Shown: positions 12,133 through 23,850 of the stretch, in pieces | How positions within the stretch are numbered: the stretch's first letter is position 1 | Layout: each line of letters starts with the position of its first letter | DNA from: Acanthococcus lagerstroemiae | Taxonomy: Eukaryota; Arthropoda; Insecta; Hemiptera; Eriococcidae | Reading direction: 5' to 3' | Length of the DNA stretch: 64,000 bases | NCBI GenBank assembly: GCA_031841125.1 | Contig: CM063106.1 | Location: 9,486,001 to 9,550,000 of the forward strand | Program-made: the position numbers and the translations under genes | Notes under the pieces: generated by a model | Told to the model about the DNA's origin: nothing | Databases searched by the model: none | The model's input: only the letters and a program-made list of their open reading frames with translations

Positions 12133-12385
12133 GGGGTCTGGTTGGCTGAGTGGATAGAGCGTTGGTCTTGGAATCAGAAGGTCTCGGGTTTGAGCCCACG
12201 TAGCAACTCGCCAGATTTCGACCTAGGCCGGTTTTCCGGCCAGAAGGGAAGAGGGCTAAGACAGCCCTAATATAGCCTCTCCGACGTCTTTGAAGTAATG
12301 CTCGAAAGGGCGGATTCCAGGGCTCGGGTTGAGAGAAAATTAGAAAAAGAGAATGATAATTTAAAAATAATGATTTAAAAAAAAA
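12133..12385 (+). repeat. tRNA-derived SINE-like unit
   Basis: The head resembles a tRNA gene: a box A-like TGGCTGAGTGG at about 12143, an anticodon-loop-like CTTGGAA near 12167, and a box B-like GGTTTGAGCCC near 12187. The T-loop consensus base is altered (TTTGAG for TTCGAG) and the anticodon stem has mismatches. No CCA-ready acceptor end pairs, so it is not a functional tRNA. A 150-bp unrelated body follows (CGACCTAGGCCGG... to ...GGGCTCGGGTTGAG), ending in an A/T-rich tail. This arrangement matches insect tRNA-derived SINEs. TSDs are unclear because both flanks are AAT-rich. Confidence 0.7.
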
Positions 12386-12829
12386 CACCTTACAAAGTTT
12401 TAAATCAATCGGATTAGGGGAATCCGTACCACAAGCTCCCTTTCGTTCCTATGTGAAAAACGCATGGAGTTTTCACTTTTGTTCCAGACGAATTTTCCCT
12501 CCTGTATTCACCAGGACCAAAGCATGTAAATTAAATAATAGAACATTTTCTATCGGATTCAGCTTGTGACATTGGAAAATAAGCTTTTGCTTTCAACTTT
12601 TAGATTTTAATAAAATGTTCAACTTTCTCAAGTTTCAGGCTCTAGGTCTAGGTCAGACAGAGAATCTAGTAAAAATAGAATAGTCAGCGAAATTCGAAAT
12701 TCAACGTTTGCTACCGACTTCCAGATTTTCCAAATATCTTCCACATTTCAGCTTTGTTTCAATCTTTCAGATAACGTTCGATACTCTACTTGAAACCGTC
12801 GGATTTTGACTGACTAGTCCCTGACAGGA
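12386..12829. other. Spacer between SINE and repeat copy B
   Basis: No gene or RNA recognised. Confidence 0.4.
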
Positions 12830-13155
12830 GTCCAGGGTACTCCATGTTTAGTAACGAAATTTGACGTTCAGTTTGGGGAGGTGGAAATAAAAAATTTGCC
12901 GGCAAATCTTTTTTGAAAACTAAAATTCGCCCACAAAATGTTTAAAAATTAAAAATTTGCTGATTTTTTGGTTGAAATATATAATTGAGAAAAAATAAAT
13001 AAAACAAACAAACATTCATAAAAGATGAAAAATTCAAATGAACAGTTTCAAGATTTGCCGACGGCCAAATTATTGGGGGGGGGGTGAGTTTTCTACCCCC
13101 ACATCCCTCATAAGTTTCGCCCTTGTTAAGATCCTCTCCCCTGAACACGCCACTG
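12830..13155 (-). repeat. Dispersed repeat, copy B (hAT-like end)
   Basis: The minus strand starts CAGTGGCGTGTTCAGGGG and then follows the same order of words as the copy at 11629-11922: a C run, CAATAATTTGG, GCAAATCTTGAAACTGTT and CATTTGAATTTTT. Divergence between copies is substantial. The minus frame 12942-13208 is open by chance and carries no transposase motif. Confidence 0.6.
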
Positions 13156-13920
13156 GTTAGAGTGTTTAAAATGCAATGAGCATGCTTAGTGTTTGTTTTT
13201 TTTTTCAAACTGCAGCGTACAAATTATCTTATAACTGTTTCGAAGTTGAACGTACTCCGATTGCAATGTATTTCTCCAAAAACAACAAGAAATAGACGAG
13301 AAATCATCGGCCACGTGAATGACAACCAACACAGACGATATTTCGCGGGTAAACATTCGAGGAAGTAACTGTGAACATACGCCAAGCAACATAAACATGA
13401 ACGATGTTTTTGGCGCGGTAGATATACGAACTATTATCACAATATTTGGGCCCTGAGTTACAACCGGCAGAAAATGTACTTTTTCAACGCCATCGATATT
13501 CTGTATATTATGTAGAGCTGCGTCAGAATGAAAAATCGGTCACCAAAAACCTGTGTCGAGGTCCTTCCGTGGAGAGTCATTAGGCCGCGTGTTAATGATC
13601 TCATCAAACGTGCGGACATAGAAATGAAAGAAGAAACAGAGGCGCCGCATTATTGCTCAATAAAGCCAGCGGATAGAGGAATGAAATAGGAAAGACGAAT
13701 GATCGGAGTGAAAAAGAAGGAAGATAATCGTTAATGAGAGTTCAATAGAAGCCTGCCACCAGGTGAAGCACTATCCCATGAAACCTGATTATAATTATTA
13801 TAATTTCGCGTCGCTACGTAAAAAACAAAAAGAGAATAGAGAGCAGAGAAGAACCAGATGAGTATTTGACATAATCTGATTGGTTTGTTTCGGTTAATAA
13901 TTTGATGAAGGCATAGAAGA
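13156..13920. other. Non-coding, CpG-richer stretch
   Basis: A change to higher CpG content and mixed sequence. No convincing coding frame (minus 13186-13440, 84 codons, unrecognised). It may be upstream regulatory DNA for the candidate exon that follows. Confidence 0.3.
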
Positions 13921-14261
13921 CTTTATAATGTGTGACGTCAAGATTCCCCCTCTACGGCTTGGGTGGTCCGTTCTGATAGACACAACATTACAATTCCTTT
14001 CCAGTCTGCTTTAGCCGGTTTAGTATGGATGGAAGAACGGTGTACGAACTAGAGTATTTTTCTTCGTTTGAAAAATCTTTTTCTTTACTATTGTGCCCTG
14101 TGTTTTTCGCCGTCTCAATTCGCGGGTCGTGAAGTTCGCCGGTGCCGAAAAGTGCGGGAAATCCGTGCAGTGTTGTGCTGTGTGCTTAACTGTGTGCCGT
14201 TGGTATTCGATGGAGATGACGATGATCGACTGATAACCGCTCTTCACGGATGTTGATGCAG
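13921..14261 (+). promoter_or_regulatory. Possible promoter plus 5' exon ending in a splice donor
   Basis: A perfect CRE palindrome TGACGTCA lies at 13933-13940, and an initiator-like CCAGTC near 14001. CpG-rich sequence then runs to GCAG|GTACCG, a good donor, at 14261/14262. The + frame across the end (14068-14256) closes before the donor, so the exon would be mainly 5' UTR. TTTATAAT at 13922 is too far from the initiator for a TATA box. All of this is inference from composition and short motifs; transcription is not shown. Confidence 0.3.
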
Positions 14262-16105
14262 GTACCGTTCCTTCGACTTTTCATCGTATTCTTATTTCGT
14301 ACCCCCGTATCGCCGAAGTTGTGGGGGAAGGGGGGTTGTATAATTGAAGTCATGAACAAGTTTAAAATGATCGGATTGATTCGCCAGTAGTGGAAATTGG
14401 CCCGCAATCTTTATGATTTTTAGAAGTAAATGCGTGTATAGGCTAAGGCGAATGTGCGGTATGAAGTATACCATGTATAGCCCAGTCTGGGTGATATGCT
14501 TATACTGTTACTCGGGGCCATACAGAGAAAATCTGGATCTGGGAAAAAACGAAGAAGTTTGTGTGATTTCTTTCATACCGTCTTCAGAAGTCACGGCGTT
14601 CGGAGACTCGAGACAAAAAGATGAGACAATAAATAAGATCGAACGACAAAAAATCCGGGTCCCATAAAAAGTCCAAGCCTGGGGATCCCTCCTTCCCATC
14701 TCTCGGCAGGAACGCCATCACGCTAGAATAGTTTTGCATACAGTGTACAAAAAGAATTCCATGTTACCGAAATCAGTGCTCGGTTTTCCCTCTTCATGGA
14801 ATAAGATTTTAAAATTCGGTTCCTATGAATATTATAGGTAAAAGTCATCTTTGGCGGGATAGTCTCTATAATAACAGTAGGTATCTACTATCTACCGTGC
14901 GCTGATAATATTCTTACTGCGGATTTGGTAGTGTAAACTTGAAAGATGAATCGCAGTCAGTGCAGAAGAGAACAATTCGGGCGAGTATTCATTAATCAGA
15001 GAATGGTTATTTTTGTATGATGAACCTTCACTTCCTCGAAAATGAACTGACATAACTCATCATATGTGCACGATATCAATATAAATGTAGTGGCAAAGGG
15101 AGCAGAAACCTGCGGTCTTCTGATGAAACAGAGGCTACACGGTATTGGTACTTGAACTTGGAGTTTCAAGTGTTGGCAGCCCTGCATATGTGTGAGTGAT
15201 CACGCATGATTTACTGTAAGCTTGTAGCAAACATCAACTATCATTAAGCCGATTAGAAATTCACTTTCAAAGAAACTTTGTCCTAAATTTAACAGCATCA
15301 TCGCCAAAAAAATTGAATTATAATCAGTTTTACTGGCAGAATAACTTGTACTCGGTTTTTTACCCTCCTAAAGCTAGCAGCGTTTCTGTTTGAAAGTACA
15401 CATGATCACTCATTCATTTTCACCCGCGCAGGTGATTTTGCAGCGCACTCTAGTGCAAGTTTAAATCCCAGAGTTCTCGTGAAGTCGGAAATGAATTGCA
15501 TTCTTTTTTATTGAAAATTACAGATGTGTAAAGAAACATGCTGTAATTTACAGATTCTGTAAGCTCACTACTCAGAGTGGTGCATGCCTTCTGAGAAACA
15601 TCATGTTCTATTAGGCAAACGAAAGGTACCGAAGATAGTAGGATGTAGCTTTATACTAGCGCCCCGATGAATCCACAGATGAGTGAGCAGCGTAAGAGTA
15701 AAGAGGTACCAATTAGAATTGTCAACTCCGTCAGGCTTCCCATCACCTATACGCCCTAATCCTCCGTCAGTACTCGTCAAAGAGCTCAGTGGGTAAATAT
15801 CATTGTTTTTGTTTTATCAGTTGATCGACCGAGCGGTCAGAAATCTGCGGACCTCAACAATAATTCCTAAACTTAGCCTCGAAAAACACGCCCCTTCTTT
15901 GTTCCGGATCCGCAGTATTCCTTTATCACTGATAAGGGCCTACCTCCATTATTGTGTTATCGCCGAACGCAGGACTAAATGTACGAAATATTCTTCGAAC
16001 AATTAAACGGTTTTATCCATGTATAAAAATGTAGGAATCCGAAAAAAGAGTCGCCTTTGGCGACTGTTTTTGGTGAACGAAAAATAGACTGACAGTATGT
16101 GACCG
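14262..16105. other. Non-coding stretch, nothing recognised
   Basis: Possibly an intron if the preceding donor is real. Open frames at 14292-14699 on both strands are short and mutually shadowing. No RNA gene or repeat boundary seen. Confidence 0.4.
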
Positions 16106-16635
16106 CAGGGATGGTTAGCTAGCTGTTAGCTTTTAGCTGTTAGAGCCAAGCAATTTTGTAGTATTTTTAGCTAGTTGTAAACTAGCCAATCAGCGAAATG
16201 TAAACAAAACAAAAAAACAGCTGTTAGCCGATAAAAACTGAACTTCTATCGGCTAATTGGAACTTTAAGAAGTTGGAAGTTCTCTCAATCCCAGCCAATT
16301 ACTCACTTATAAAGTTAAAAAAGTTGGAAATGTGAAAAGTGAAAAAGAAATTTTGCGCGAAATTTCTAATTTGGGAGGAAAAGAACTTGACAAAATATAT
16401 GACGAACTTGAAAACAGATATCAAAATTAAGTCATTTTTTCAAAAATTATTTTCAGCACAAAACTTTAATATGATTTAATATATCTGAAGGAGAAAATTT
16501 CATTAGCCGTTAGCTAGTCATTAGGTAGCCGTTGAAAGGCTATTAGCCGTTAGCTACTAGCTGAAGTCATTCAGAAAAAATTCGTTAGCTTCGGCCGTTA
16601 GTCTTAGTTGTTTGGAACGGCTTACCATCCGTATT
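16106..16635. mobile_element. hAT-like non-autonomous element rich in GTTAGC repeats
   Basis: The left end CAGGGATGGTTAGC and the inverted right end (reverse complement ACGGATGGTAAGCC) are related. The flanks TGTGACCG (16098-16105) and TGTGACAA (16636-16643) agree at six of eight bases, consistent with a decayed 8-bp TSD. Both sub-ends are packed with GTTAGC/GCTAAC and TAGCCG words, the short subterminal repeats that hAT transposases bind. The 530-bp interior has no transposase frame. Confidence 0.6.
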
Positions 16636-16643
16636 TGTGACAA

Positions 16644-19600
16644 GGGTGATTGTGTTGTGTTGTATGTATTTCAGGTATTTTGTTGCAATAAGTTGTAAAA
16701 ATACTGGTCTGTTTTGTGACTATTGGCTGGAGTTGAATATTTGTCAGTAGAGAAAGTTATACTGTGGAAAGTGGTGAATAGGATCACTGGGGTGAATAGA
16801 TCATATTTCAGGAAAGTTCTTGAAATGTTTTTAAGACTGAAGCTAATGAATGGAAATGAAATCTACTTGCGGGAACAAATGGATGTATAGTGACTGTGTT
16901 TCCATTCCACTACTTTTTTTAGTTCTCAATGTTGACACACTGTAGTATTTTCGACATGAAAGCACGTTAACATATCCACCACATCATGTTTTCATGGAAC
17001 CACCAAAACTTTATCTCTAGCTCGGTAGTTATCCGCATTACGAATTTGGTGCCAGTGGATTTGCACGAGAATAACATCAAGAATAATGAAATTCTTGAAT
17101 TTTGTGAAAAGTTTATTTTTTGGAATGCTTCAAATTTTGAGCTTTAAAATTTTTGTTTGTACATTCATGCTGATGGAAAACTGGATAAATATATGACCAA
17201 TAAATTGTAGATTTACCTATAATACTCGTACTCCGGATACCCTCTAAGCACATTTGTGTCTGTTTTTCAACATGATTAAGACAGAACTATCAGACGGGTC
17301 CACATGCTAGAAAATATAAAAAGTGGATTGAAATAGGTTTACTATCATCGTCTCATCCAATTGAAAATTATTTAATCTTGATCTGAGATCTCACTAAACC
17401 ATTCAGAAAACAGAATAGAAGATGTACCGAATTTCAAATTCAAACGGGATGACGCTGTTATGATTTGTTTTTCATGTGTAAGCTTATTGTGCAAGCATGA
17501 TGAATATTTTGTTGTGTTCGTATGTAAGTTTACTGATCATAGTGTTTAGAGTAGTGGAAGTCTTAGGTCTTTCAGCCTCCGAGTTGAATCTTAGCCTGCG
17601 ACAATTTTATGATTTTTCGAACATCGCCCTCCTTTGCATCGACCCTGCAGGTGGCGGATATCTTACTTTTAAATACTGAGCATTCGGTGAAATGAAACGG
17701 AAGATAAGAACTTGAAAATCCACCCTGTTGTACGATTCAACAATATATTTCCTCTTCTGTGTAACTCGGTGGTCAATAAATCGACAGTAGCAGCTGTTTT
17801 TGGTTAAGTAGACTCATCTTTTCATTAGGCCAGTACCAAAAGGATTTCAATGTTACAATCGTTTTTTCTGCCAAATTCGTGTTCATCTTCAGGTTACTGG
17901 TCTGTACTTACTGAAATTATGTTTTTTTTTTAATGAATATGAAGTTATCAGTTCTATGTAACTTATATTTCTTTCCAAATAATGTCTCAGTAATCTAATC
18001 TTGACAAACTGTTATTATTTAGTAAGACCATAGGTTAACAGGAGACACAGATGCTTCGGGTCCTAGGAAGCCGCGTTCCAATTGGCTATTCTAGGGAAAG
18101 GAGATTTAAATGTTGTAGAAAATGAACGCGTCAATTTTACTGAGATGAATTCAAACCTTCTGGAGGACCCACCGCTTCAGATATCGCCCGGGCTGTAAAT
18201 TTTCGGAGTTGTTAGCACCCTTTCCAGAATCTTGAATTTTATCAAAAGCAGATTTGACAAATGCTAAATGAGAAAAGTTGTGGGAAATATTTTTGAAGAC
18301 TTGATTTAACTTGACATAGGCAGTGGGCCTTAACATTTACATCCGCTCTCTGGTCACGTAGTTTGAATTTACTAACAGCAGCAGTTGAAGTATGAAAGTG
18401 TGCAAATAAGAGGGGGTTGGATCGGTGTATAAATACATACTTACTTATATGGATATTTATAAATCTTTTGTGCCTTCTGTAATTTTCTGTGCGGTATCTA
18501 TAAAATAGAATTTCTGTTCTCTAGCAGTATTATAGGTATCTAAAACTATCTGCTGTCATAAATTTTGAAACACGTTCACGGACTTCGTTCGAAGTATACG
18601 TCGTACTACTCTGCGTTCGACTACATGTATAGAAATAATTGTTTCGCTGTTGATTTTGGCAGCTACACAGAAAGTAATGAGCGAAAATGCGCCCAAGTTC
18701 CAACTTCAATTAAGGCGACATTTTTCTCGCTATTAAAATTGAATCAACTCGTTGATCTTAAGTCTTTTTTGTCAGCTTTTTCTTCTGTTCGGATTGTCGT
18801 CACGTCGGTGCAATTAAGAGAGCTAGTAATGCTGAAAATTATATGCCAACAGATGAATAATTTATCTGTACGCCCCTTTGAATCGAAACACGCGTGCCTA
18901 TAAGGAAAAAGGTGGACATGATCCTATTGAAGTGTGAATTTGGAATTTCAACTATTGACGAGGATTTTGTAAATGTTCATGTAGTTAATATATAATTCGT
19001 GCAGAATTTCAGTTTCCACCAGTAGTGGTTTTGAATAAAAATCGTCGCTATCTAATTGGCTTACTTGACGGCCGCTGTGTGATTGTTTGATTATATACAT
19101 TTATTAGGGAAAAGTGGCTGTGCATACCGATTCACTTAGCCTATTCGTCAGTGTACTATATAGCTCCTTCTTGGGCTTAGCATGTAGAGTCATTTTTATT
19201 TGTCATCCAAGCTACCTTCTTAATTATGTTCAATTTAGCCGGTTTTCGAATTCCGGGTGTTTTTTTCCCCTTGGTTCTTATGTAAGCCAGATATTTTATA
19301 AAGTGCAACAGAGATAACGAAAGTAGGAACGATTTTATCGATTTTTCACATCAGCCATGAAGGTTTTTCAGTGAAGTCTCCATGTCGACAAAGAATATCG
19401 AAATACCTGCTCTTATTTTCAATTTACGTTTTTATTTTCCAAAAAATATTCAGAATATTGGCTTTCTGCTGGTATTCATTCACCGAAAAAATGCCATAAC
19501 CCCTTCTTCCGGCACAACTGAATCTTCATCACATGCTGATGGAATTTGGACGGTGCAAATTGTAGAAGCGCTAGCGTCGTATAGGTATTTTTTGATAAAC

Positions 19601-19679
19601 GAACGATGATTTGACGTCATACAGTGAGTTACCTTTCGTAGTTACTGTTAGCAAAAATACCCACTTTTAGCCAACGAAC
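16644..19679. other. Non-coding stretch with one unrecognised ORF
   Basis: The longest frame is + 18565-18903 (112 codons). It starts from a non-ATG codon and has a Ser/Val-rich middle with no recognisable domain. No bounding splice sites were obvious. Otherwise nothing identified. Confidence 0.35.
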
Positions 19680-19781
19680 GTTTTGACTCCCATAAGAAAA
19701 ACACACGGAGCAAAGATCATTATGTTACTACCTGAGGATAAGAAATTTGTTTGTTACCAGAAGTTTATTAGCAAATGCTAG
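19680..19781 (+). pseudogene. Inverted partial copy of the 19.77-20.26 kb reading frame
   Basis: The + strand reads LTPIRKTHGAKIIMLLPEDK and a few more residues to a TAG at 19779-19781. The minus frame opposite reads TLIRKTQGAKIIMVLPENKK. DNA identity is high over about 70 bp, and differences such as Val/Leu and Asn/Asp are conservative in protein. Homology stops at the left end. This is therefore a fragment of the neighbouring frame duplicated in opposite orientation, about 60 bp away. Whether it was ever translated is unknown. Confidence 0.55.
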
Positions 19782-20262
19782 AAACCTTCTGAATTAAAAA
19801 TATATACTTTTGGTTTCTAAGAAATTTCTTATTCTCAGGTAGTACCATAATGATCTTTGCTCCCTGTGTTTTTCTTATGAGAGTCAAAGTAACCATCACC
19901 GTTTGCTTATCAGTTAGGTTTAGTTCCAGTGTTGTTCTTATTGTTGTTGTTTGTCCAGTCCGAATGATACCAGCTTCCCTCAATCTTATGCGAAAACTGT
20001 TTGAAGGAAAGATATCGGTTCTCTGTTCACCTGTAGAAATAGATATCCCTCGCCATGGACTAAGAGAAACCAAAATAAACCTCCATATACCATTATATTG
20101 AAAGCCAGTTATGGGAATATTTATACTCATATTCGTCATGCTGAGCATCACGAATGAGCCTGTATTTGATCTGTCTTTGATTTTCACATACACAAAATTA
20201 GTTGAACAATTTCTGAACAGCGTTGATAGGAATACACCCGGCCAATGAAGTATAAAATCTTC
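19768..20262 (-). CDS. Unrecognised open frame, possible exon or gene fragment
   Basis: An uninterrupted minus-strand frame of about 165 codons runs from just after a stop at 20263-20265 to a stop at 19768-19770. It has no obvious upstream ATG: the first in-frame start-like codon is GTG at 20191-20193, and the first ATG lies about 16 codons further on. The residues suggest a secreted or beta-rich segment: hydrophobic alternation, many Thr/Ser/Ile, and stretches such as GQTTTIRTTLELNLTDKQ and GAKIIMVLPENKK. That pattern recalls repeated beta-sandwich modules of extracellular proteins, but I cannot name a family. An acceptor-like TTTTAG lies upstream but would enter another frame. Its partial inverted duplicate supports that this frame was once coding. 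Confidence 0.4.
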   Translation of the reverse strand, partial: EDFILHWPGVFLSTLFRNCSTNFVYVKIKDRSNTGSFVMLSMTNMSINIPITGFQYNGIWRFILVSLSPWRGISISTGEQRTDIFPSNSFRIRLREAGIIRTGQTTTIRTTLELNLTDKQTVMVTLTLIRKTQGAKIIMVLPENKKFLRNQKYIFLIQKVSSIC

Positions 20263-20571
20263 TTAATGCAATGTCTAAAATCCTTCCTGTGACTTGACCT
20301 GGTAATAGAACCTACTCTTTAAAATTTATAAATATATCATATGCTTTTTAGTAAGTAAGATAGTGTCCGATAGTAACAGACAATTCAATGATGTTGCCAC
20401 GAACTTCAGACTTCAAATAAATAAATGGAATCAATTTTTCTAAGGCGTTGACAAAGTATTTTATTTTGTTCATTAGGTACCTATTTTTATTCTAAATTAC
20501 TGAAAATATTAGTTGGCGTCCAATCTTTGTCAGCTAAATGAAAGCAAGTACCTAATGGTATCAGCGAACTG
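20263..20571. other. Non-coding spacer
   Basis: Nothing recognised. Confidence 0.4.
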
Positions 20572-20827
20572 CATCCCGATCTGCAAAATCAGCGTCAAAA
20601 GACACTCTTGACACTCTTTTTGAGTCAAAATAATGTCAGTCCTTGACAATCACGTAGGCTCCGCCTACTTCTATAGCAGAATTGATCGGTCAAAAGTGTG
20701 TCAAGAAGTCAAAAATGCGTCGGAGTACTCTGATTGGTTCAGATATTGTCAAAATGTCAAAATACCGTGTCAAAATTCGCAAAACTGACACAGGTCAAAA
20801 TTATGTCAATCCTTGTAGATCGGGATG
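20572..20827. mobile_element. MITE with CATCCCGATCT terminal repeats
   Basis: The left end CATCCCGATCTGCAA and the inverted right end (reverse complement CATCCCGATCTACAA) bound 256 bp. The interior is dense in GTCAAAA and TTGACA words (more than ten), which look like subterminal binding repeats. No transposase frame and no convincing TSD. Confidence 0.65.
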
Positions 20828-22240
20828 GTGTCTTTGTTATGTTGATTTGCTTCTCCATATCTCTGGTTTCTCTTGGTAATCTCTGCATTTGTACTATGCT
20901 GAGTAAGTATTGTGTGAAATTATTCAAGTTCAGCATTTGTTTCACGGACATTCCGTGTTAAATTTTGAACTGGTATGGGTTGGTCATTAATTGTTGATTG
21001 AAGCGCATGTTGAAGTCTGTTCATACACTATAATATTTTGAAGTTTGAACCGTGCCGTAGTCATCATTGATTGTTTAATTGAAACACTTGTGGAAACTAC
21101 AAATAGATGAAAGTCATATGTTGGTCTTAAGAGTGTCAGTATCTATTTGCAGTTCTCAGAGATTCCGATTGCAATAATCAAATCCAGCTCACTTTTACAG
21201 GAGATAGCATTAATTGTGATAATGGTGTCCATCAGGTTTAATAATTATGTACACCCTTTTTTAAGCAGTCGAGACAGATGTCCGAAGTCAGAGTGTGGCC
21301 CGTGTGCTTCTAGTCGAGAATCGTTCCCTCGTAACTTCACTGTTATTATTTCCTTCGATCGTGAACGGTGAACATTCCGCTCCTGATGTATTAAAAATGC
21401 CTCTATGTATTCGAATTCTTTTTTTGTGCCTTGTGTTTGTTTAGTCGTTTTCGTTTGCTTAATTAGATCAGGAGGATTAATGTGTAAGATAGCCAAGCCA
21501 CCGTTGCCGTCATGTAATCTGAAAGGAACGTAGGTGTCAGCCCTAGGCCCTTTCTATTTTTTGTGTTATCAATTTATTCGTTTGCGTGGTCAAATTGGAA
21601 GGAAAGAGTGAGTTCAGGGCGGCCAATTGTCTGAAATGTTCATTTTTTAATATTTCAATTCGTGTTTATACCTATCTATTCAGAACTTTTAATGCGACAG
21701 GTGGTTTGACCTGACATTTTAAATTAGAAAAGATAATGAATGACTAGGTCTCTGTATGTATCTAATCAGTGCTTCTCTGAAATTAGTTTTAATGTAAATC
21801 TGAAGTGGAATAATATTGCAGTTTACCTACTTTTGGTTCCAGTTTCAGAAATGTCAATTGACTAAAGAGTTTTTTTTAGAGACCGTTGGGTGATCGGACG
21901 ACATAGAGCCGCATTACTGTGACTTATTCATCTCAATGAAGTACGATTCGCGTGTAGTTGTATGTATGTCCATCGTGCACTGGGGACCTGCGTATTTGAG
22001 TGAAAGGTGTCAGTGAAATGATTAAACCTACTCATCTATGAGTCAAAAGAGAATCAACCGCTTGAATTCTGTATTTTGAATTATTGATATGATCATGTGA
22101 GCTTGTAGATTTTTTCAAGGGAAACGGAGACACTTCCGCAGAGTATAACTCGTAATATTTTTGAAATTGAGTGGGGCACACGCCCCGCTCATCTTTGTGT
22201 AATTACACGTGGGTATTTTTTTCAATTATCTAGCTTAATT
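20828..22240. other. Non-coding stretch, nothing recognised
   Basis: Short frames only (for example 21147-21371 + and 21245-21496 -), mutual shadows without domains. Confidence 0.4.
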
Positions 22241-22816
22241 ATTGAACTCCACATGATTTGACGCACAAATGATCAATTTCATTCCGAGCGAGAAATGACG
22301 TTTGGATACATTTTTAATATTTTCTATCAATTAAAAATTTCTTGGAAATTTGTCAGACCGCAGAGAGACTTGACAGGAACATAAATGTACATAATGCGAG
22401 CCATAACATGTGGTGCTTTCAATGTGATCTGACCCAGCGTTGATTTTACGCAAATTTACTTCCAGCAACAGCCCTATTTGAATATATTTTTGGTGATATT
22501 CTCGGAAAAAAATTTGTACCACGCCTCTTTGTGGTCTGATAGATTTGTAACAAATTTGAATGATGAAAAATAGAGAAAATTTTGTTGCTTACATTCGTTA
22601 TTTCAGCGGAAAAAGAAGTGAAATTAACAGAATGTCAAATCATATTAATTTAAAGAATATTCCACATCTTGTCCATATATTCCTACAAGTCTCACGTCCC
22701 TTCCTACGTAGACTGATTTTTAATTAATTTTGGTTTTATGACGAGAGAAATTCCTTTTACAAATCAAGAACTGATAAAAATCAATCCAACCAGATAAGTA
22801 CTTGCAACATGCGAGA
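22241..22816 (+). repeat. Ancient direct duplication, copy 1
   Basis: It aligns by eye to about 23240-23850. Common landmarks are CACATGATTTGA-GCACA near the start, GCGAGCCA/GCAAGCCA in the middle, and ATCTTGTCCATAT, TAGACT-ATTTTT and GAGAAATTCCT near the end. Divergence is high, so the event is old. Confidence 0.55.
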
Positions 22817-23200
22817 CTGCCCTCCTAAGCCAAAAAGACGTACCTCAAGATTTTTGCGAAAATGAGTTATTAAGTCTATGTGCATGTGCGTCGTTGTTTG
22901 CATGATGTTACCAAGAGAAAACGACGTAACTCGATGAAATAGTGTTGCAAAAGTAGAAAACAAAAAAAGACGTATCTCAGTGTCATCATGGAAAACTAAG
23001 CGAATTGGGCTACTTCAAGGAAAATGAATGAACGGTTAGAAAATTCTGAAAATAATATTTATTCACTCCAGTGATTGCATCAACCAACAAAAAAGAAAAA
23101 ATAACTGCAACAAGTAGGTGCGCAAGCGCGATTTATGAAAAAATGCTCTACTGAAGAATTATTCGGACTTGAGATACGTCTTTTTGGCTTAGGGGGGCAG
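22817..23200. mobile_element. MITE between the two duplication copies
   Basis: CTGCCCTCCTAAGCCAAAAA (22817 onward) is mirrored at the right end, giving 33-bp TIRs with three or four differences. They end in CTGCC and GGCAG. The 384-bp interior has no coding frame. The TIR word AAAGACGTATCTCA also recurs once inside, at about 22966. No clear TSD. Confidence 0.75.
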
Positions 23201-23239
23201 TAGATCACATGCGCAGTATGTGGGCCGTTTCTTGTATTA

Positions 23240-23850
23240 ATCTTCACATGATTTGATGCACAGATAATTTTTGAATTAATTTTGTTGTGCTGGAAATGAT
23301 GACTTCAAGATATCTCCAAGTTTTTTTTTTCTTCATATATTTTTATCGATCCGAAAATTAATTGAAAATCAGTCAAACACCTGAAAGACATGGCATTTGA
23401 AACTACATGCTTGTAATGCAAGCCACACCATATACCAGTTTCAACGTCATTTGACATAGTTTTGATTTTCTGCAAATTCTTTCCAATAGAAACTTCGTTT
23501 TCATGTGCGAGTATCTGTGGAGGTGGCATTAGGAGAAGAAGAAAAACAAATTGCATAAAATCAACACTGAATCCGACCACGTTGATATTGACACATGATG
23601 TGGCTTTCTTGTGCGAATGCGTTCCAAGTGTCGAGTCTTTTTGATGAAAACTTATAAGAAATTCTGTCCTTCAAATTCGCCATTTTAGCCCAAATCATCA
23701 GTTAAATATAGAGTGTGAGTTGAATCTTGTGAAGAATAATACGGAAAACTGTCCATATCTTGTCCATGTACTCGTAGACTAATTTTTCATTACGTATTCT
23801 TGTTTAGTGATAAGAAATTCCTGTTCTTCTTGGTGTCCCGAGGCCAATTT
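23240..23850 (+). repeat. Ancient direct duplication, copy 2
   Basis: This is the counterpart of 22241-22816, in the same orientation, offset about 1.0 kb. The MITE at 22817-23200 lies between the copies. Confidence 0.55.

Noticed and set aside
12029..12388. 119-codon minus frame
   Set aside because: It lies almost wholly on the antisense of the SINE-like unit.
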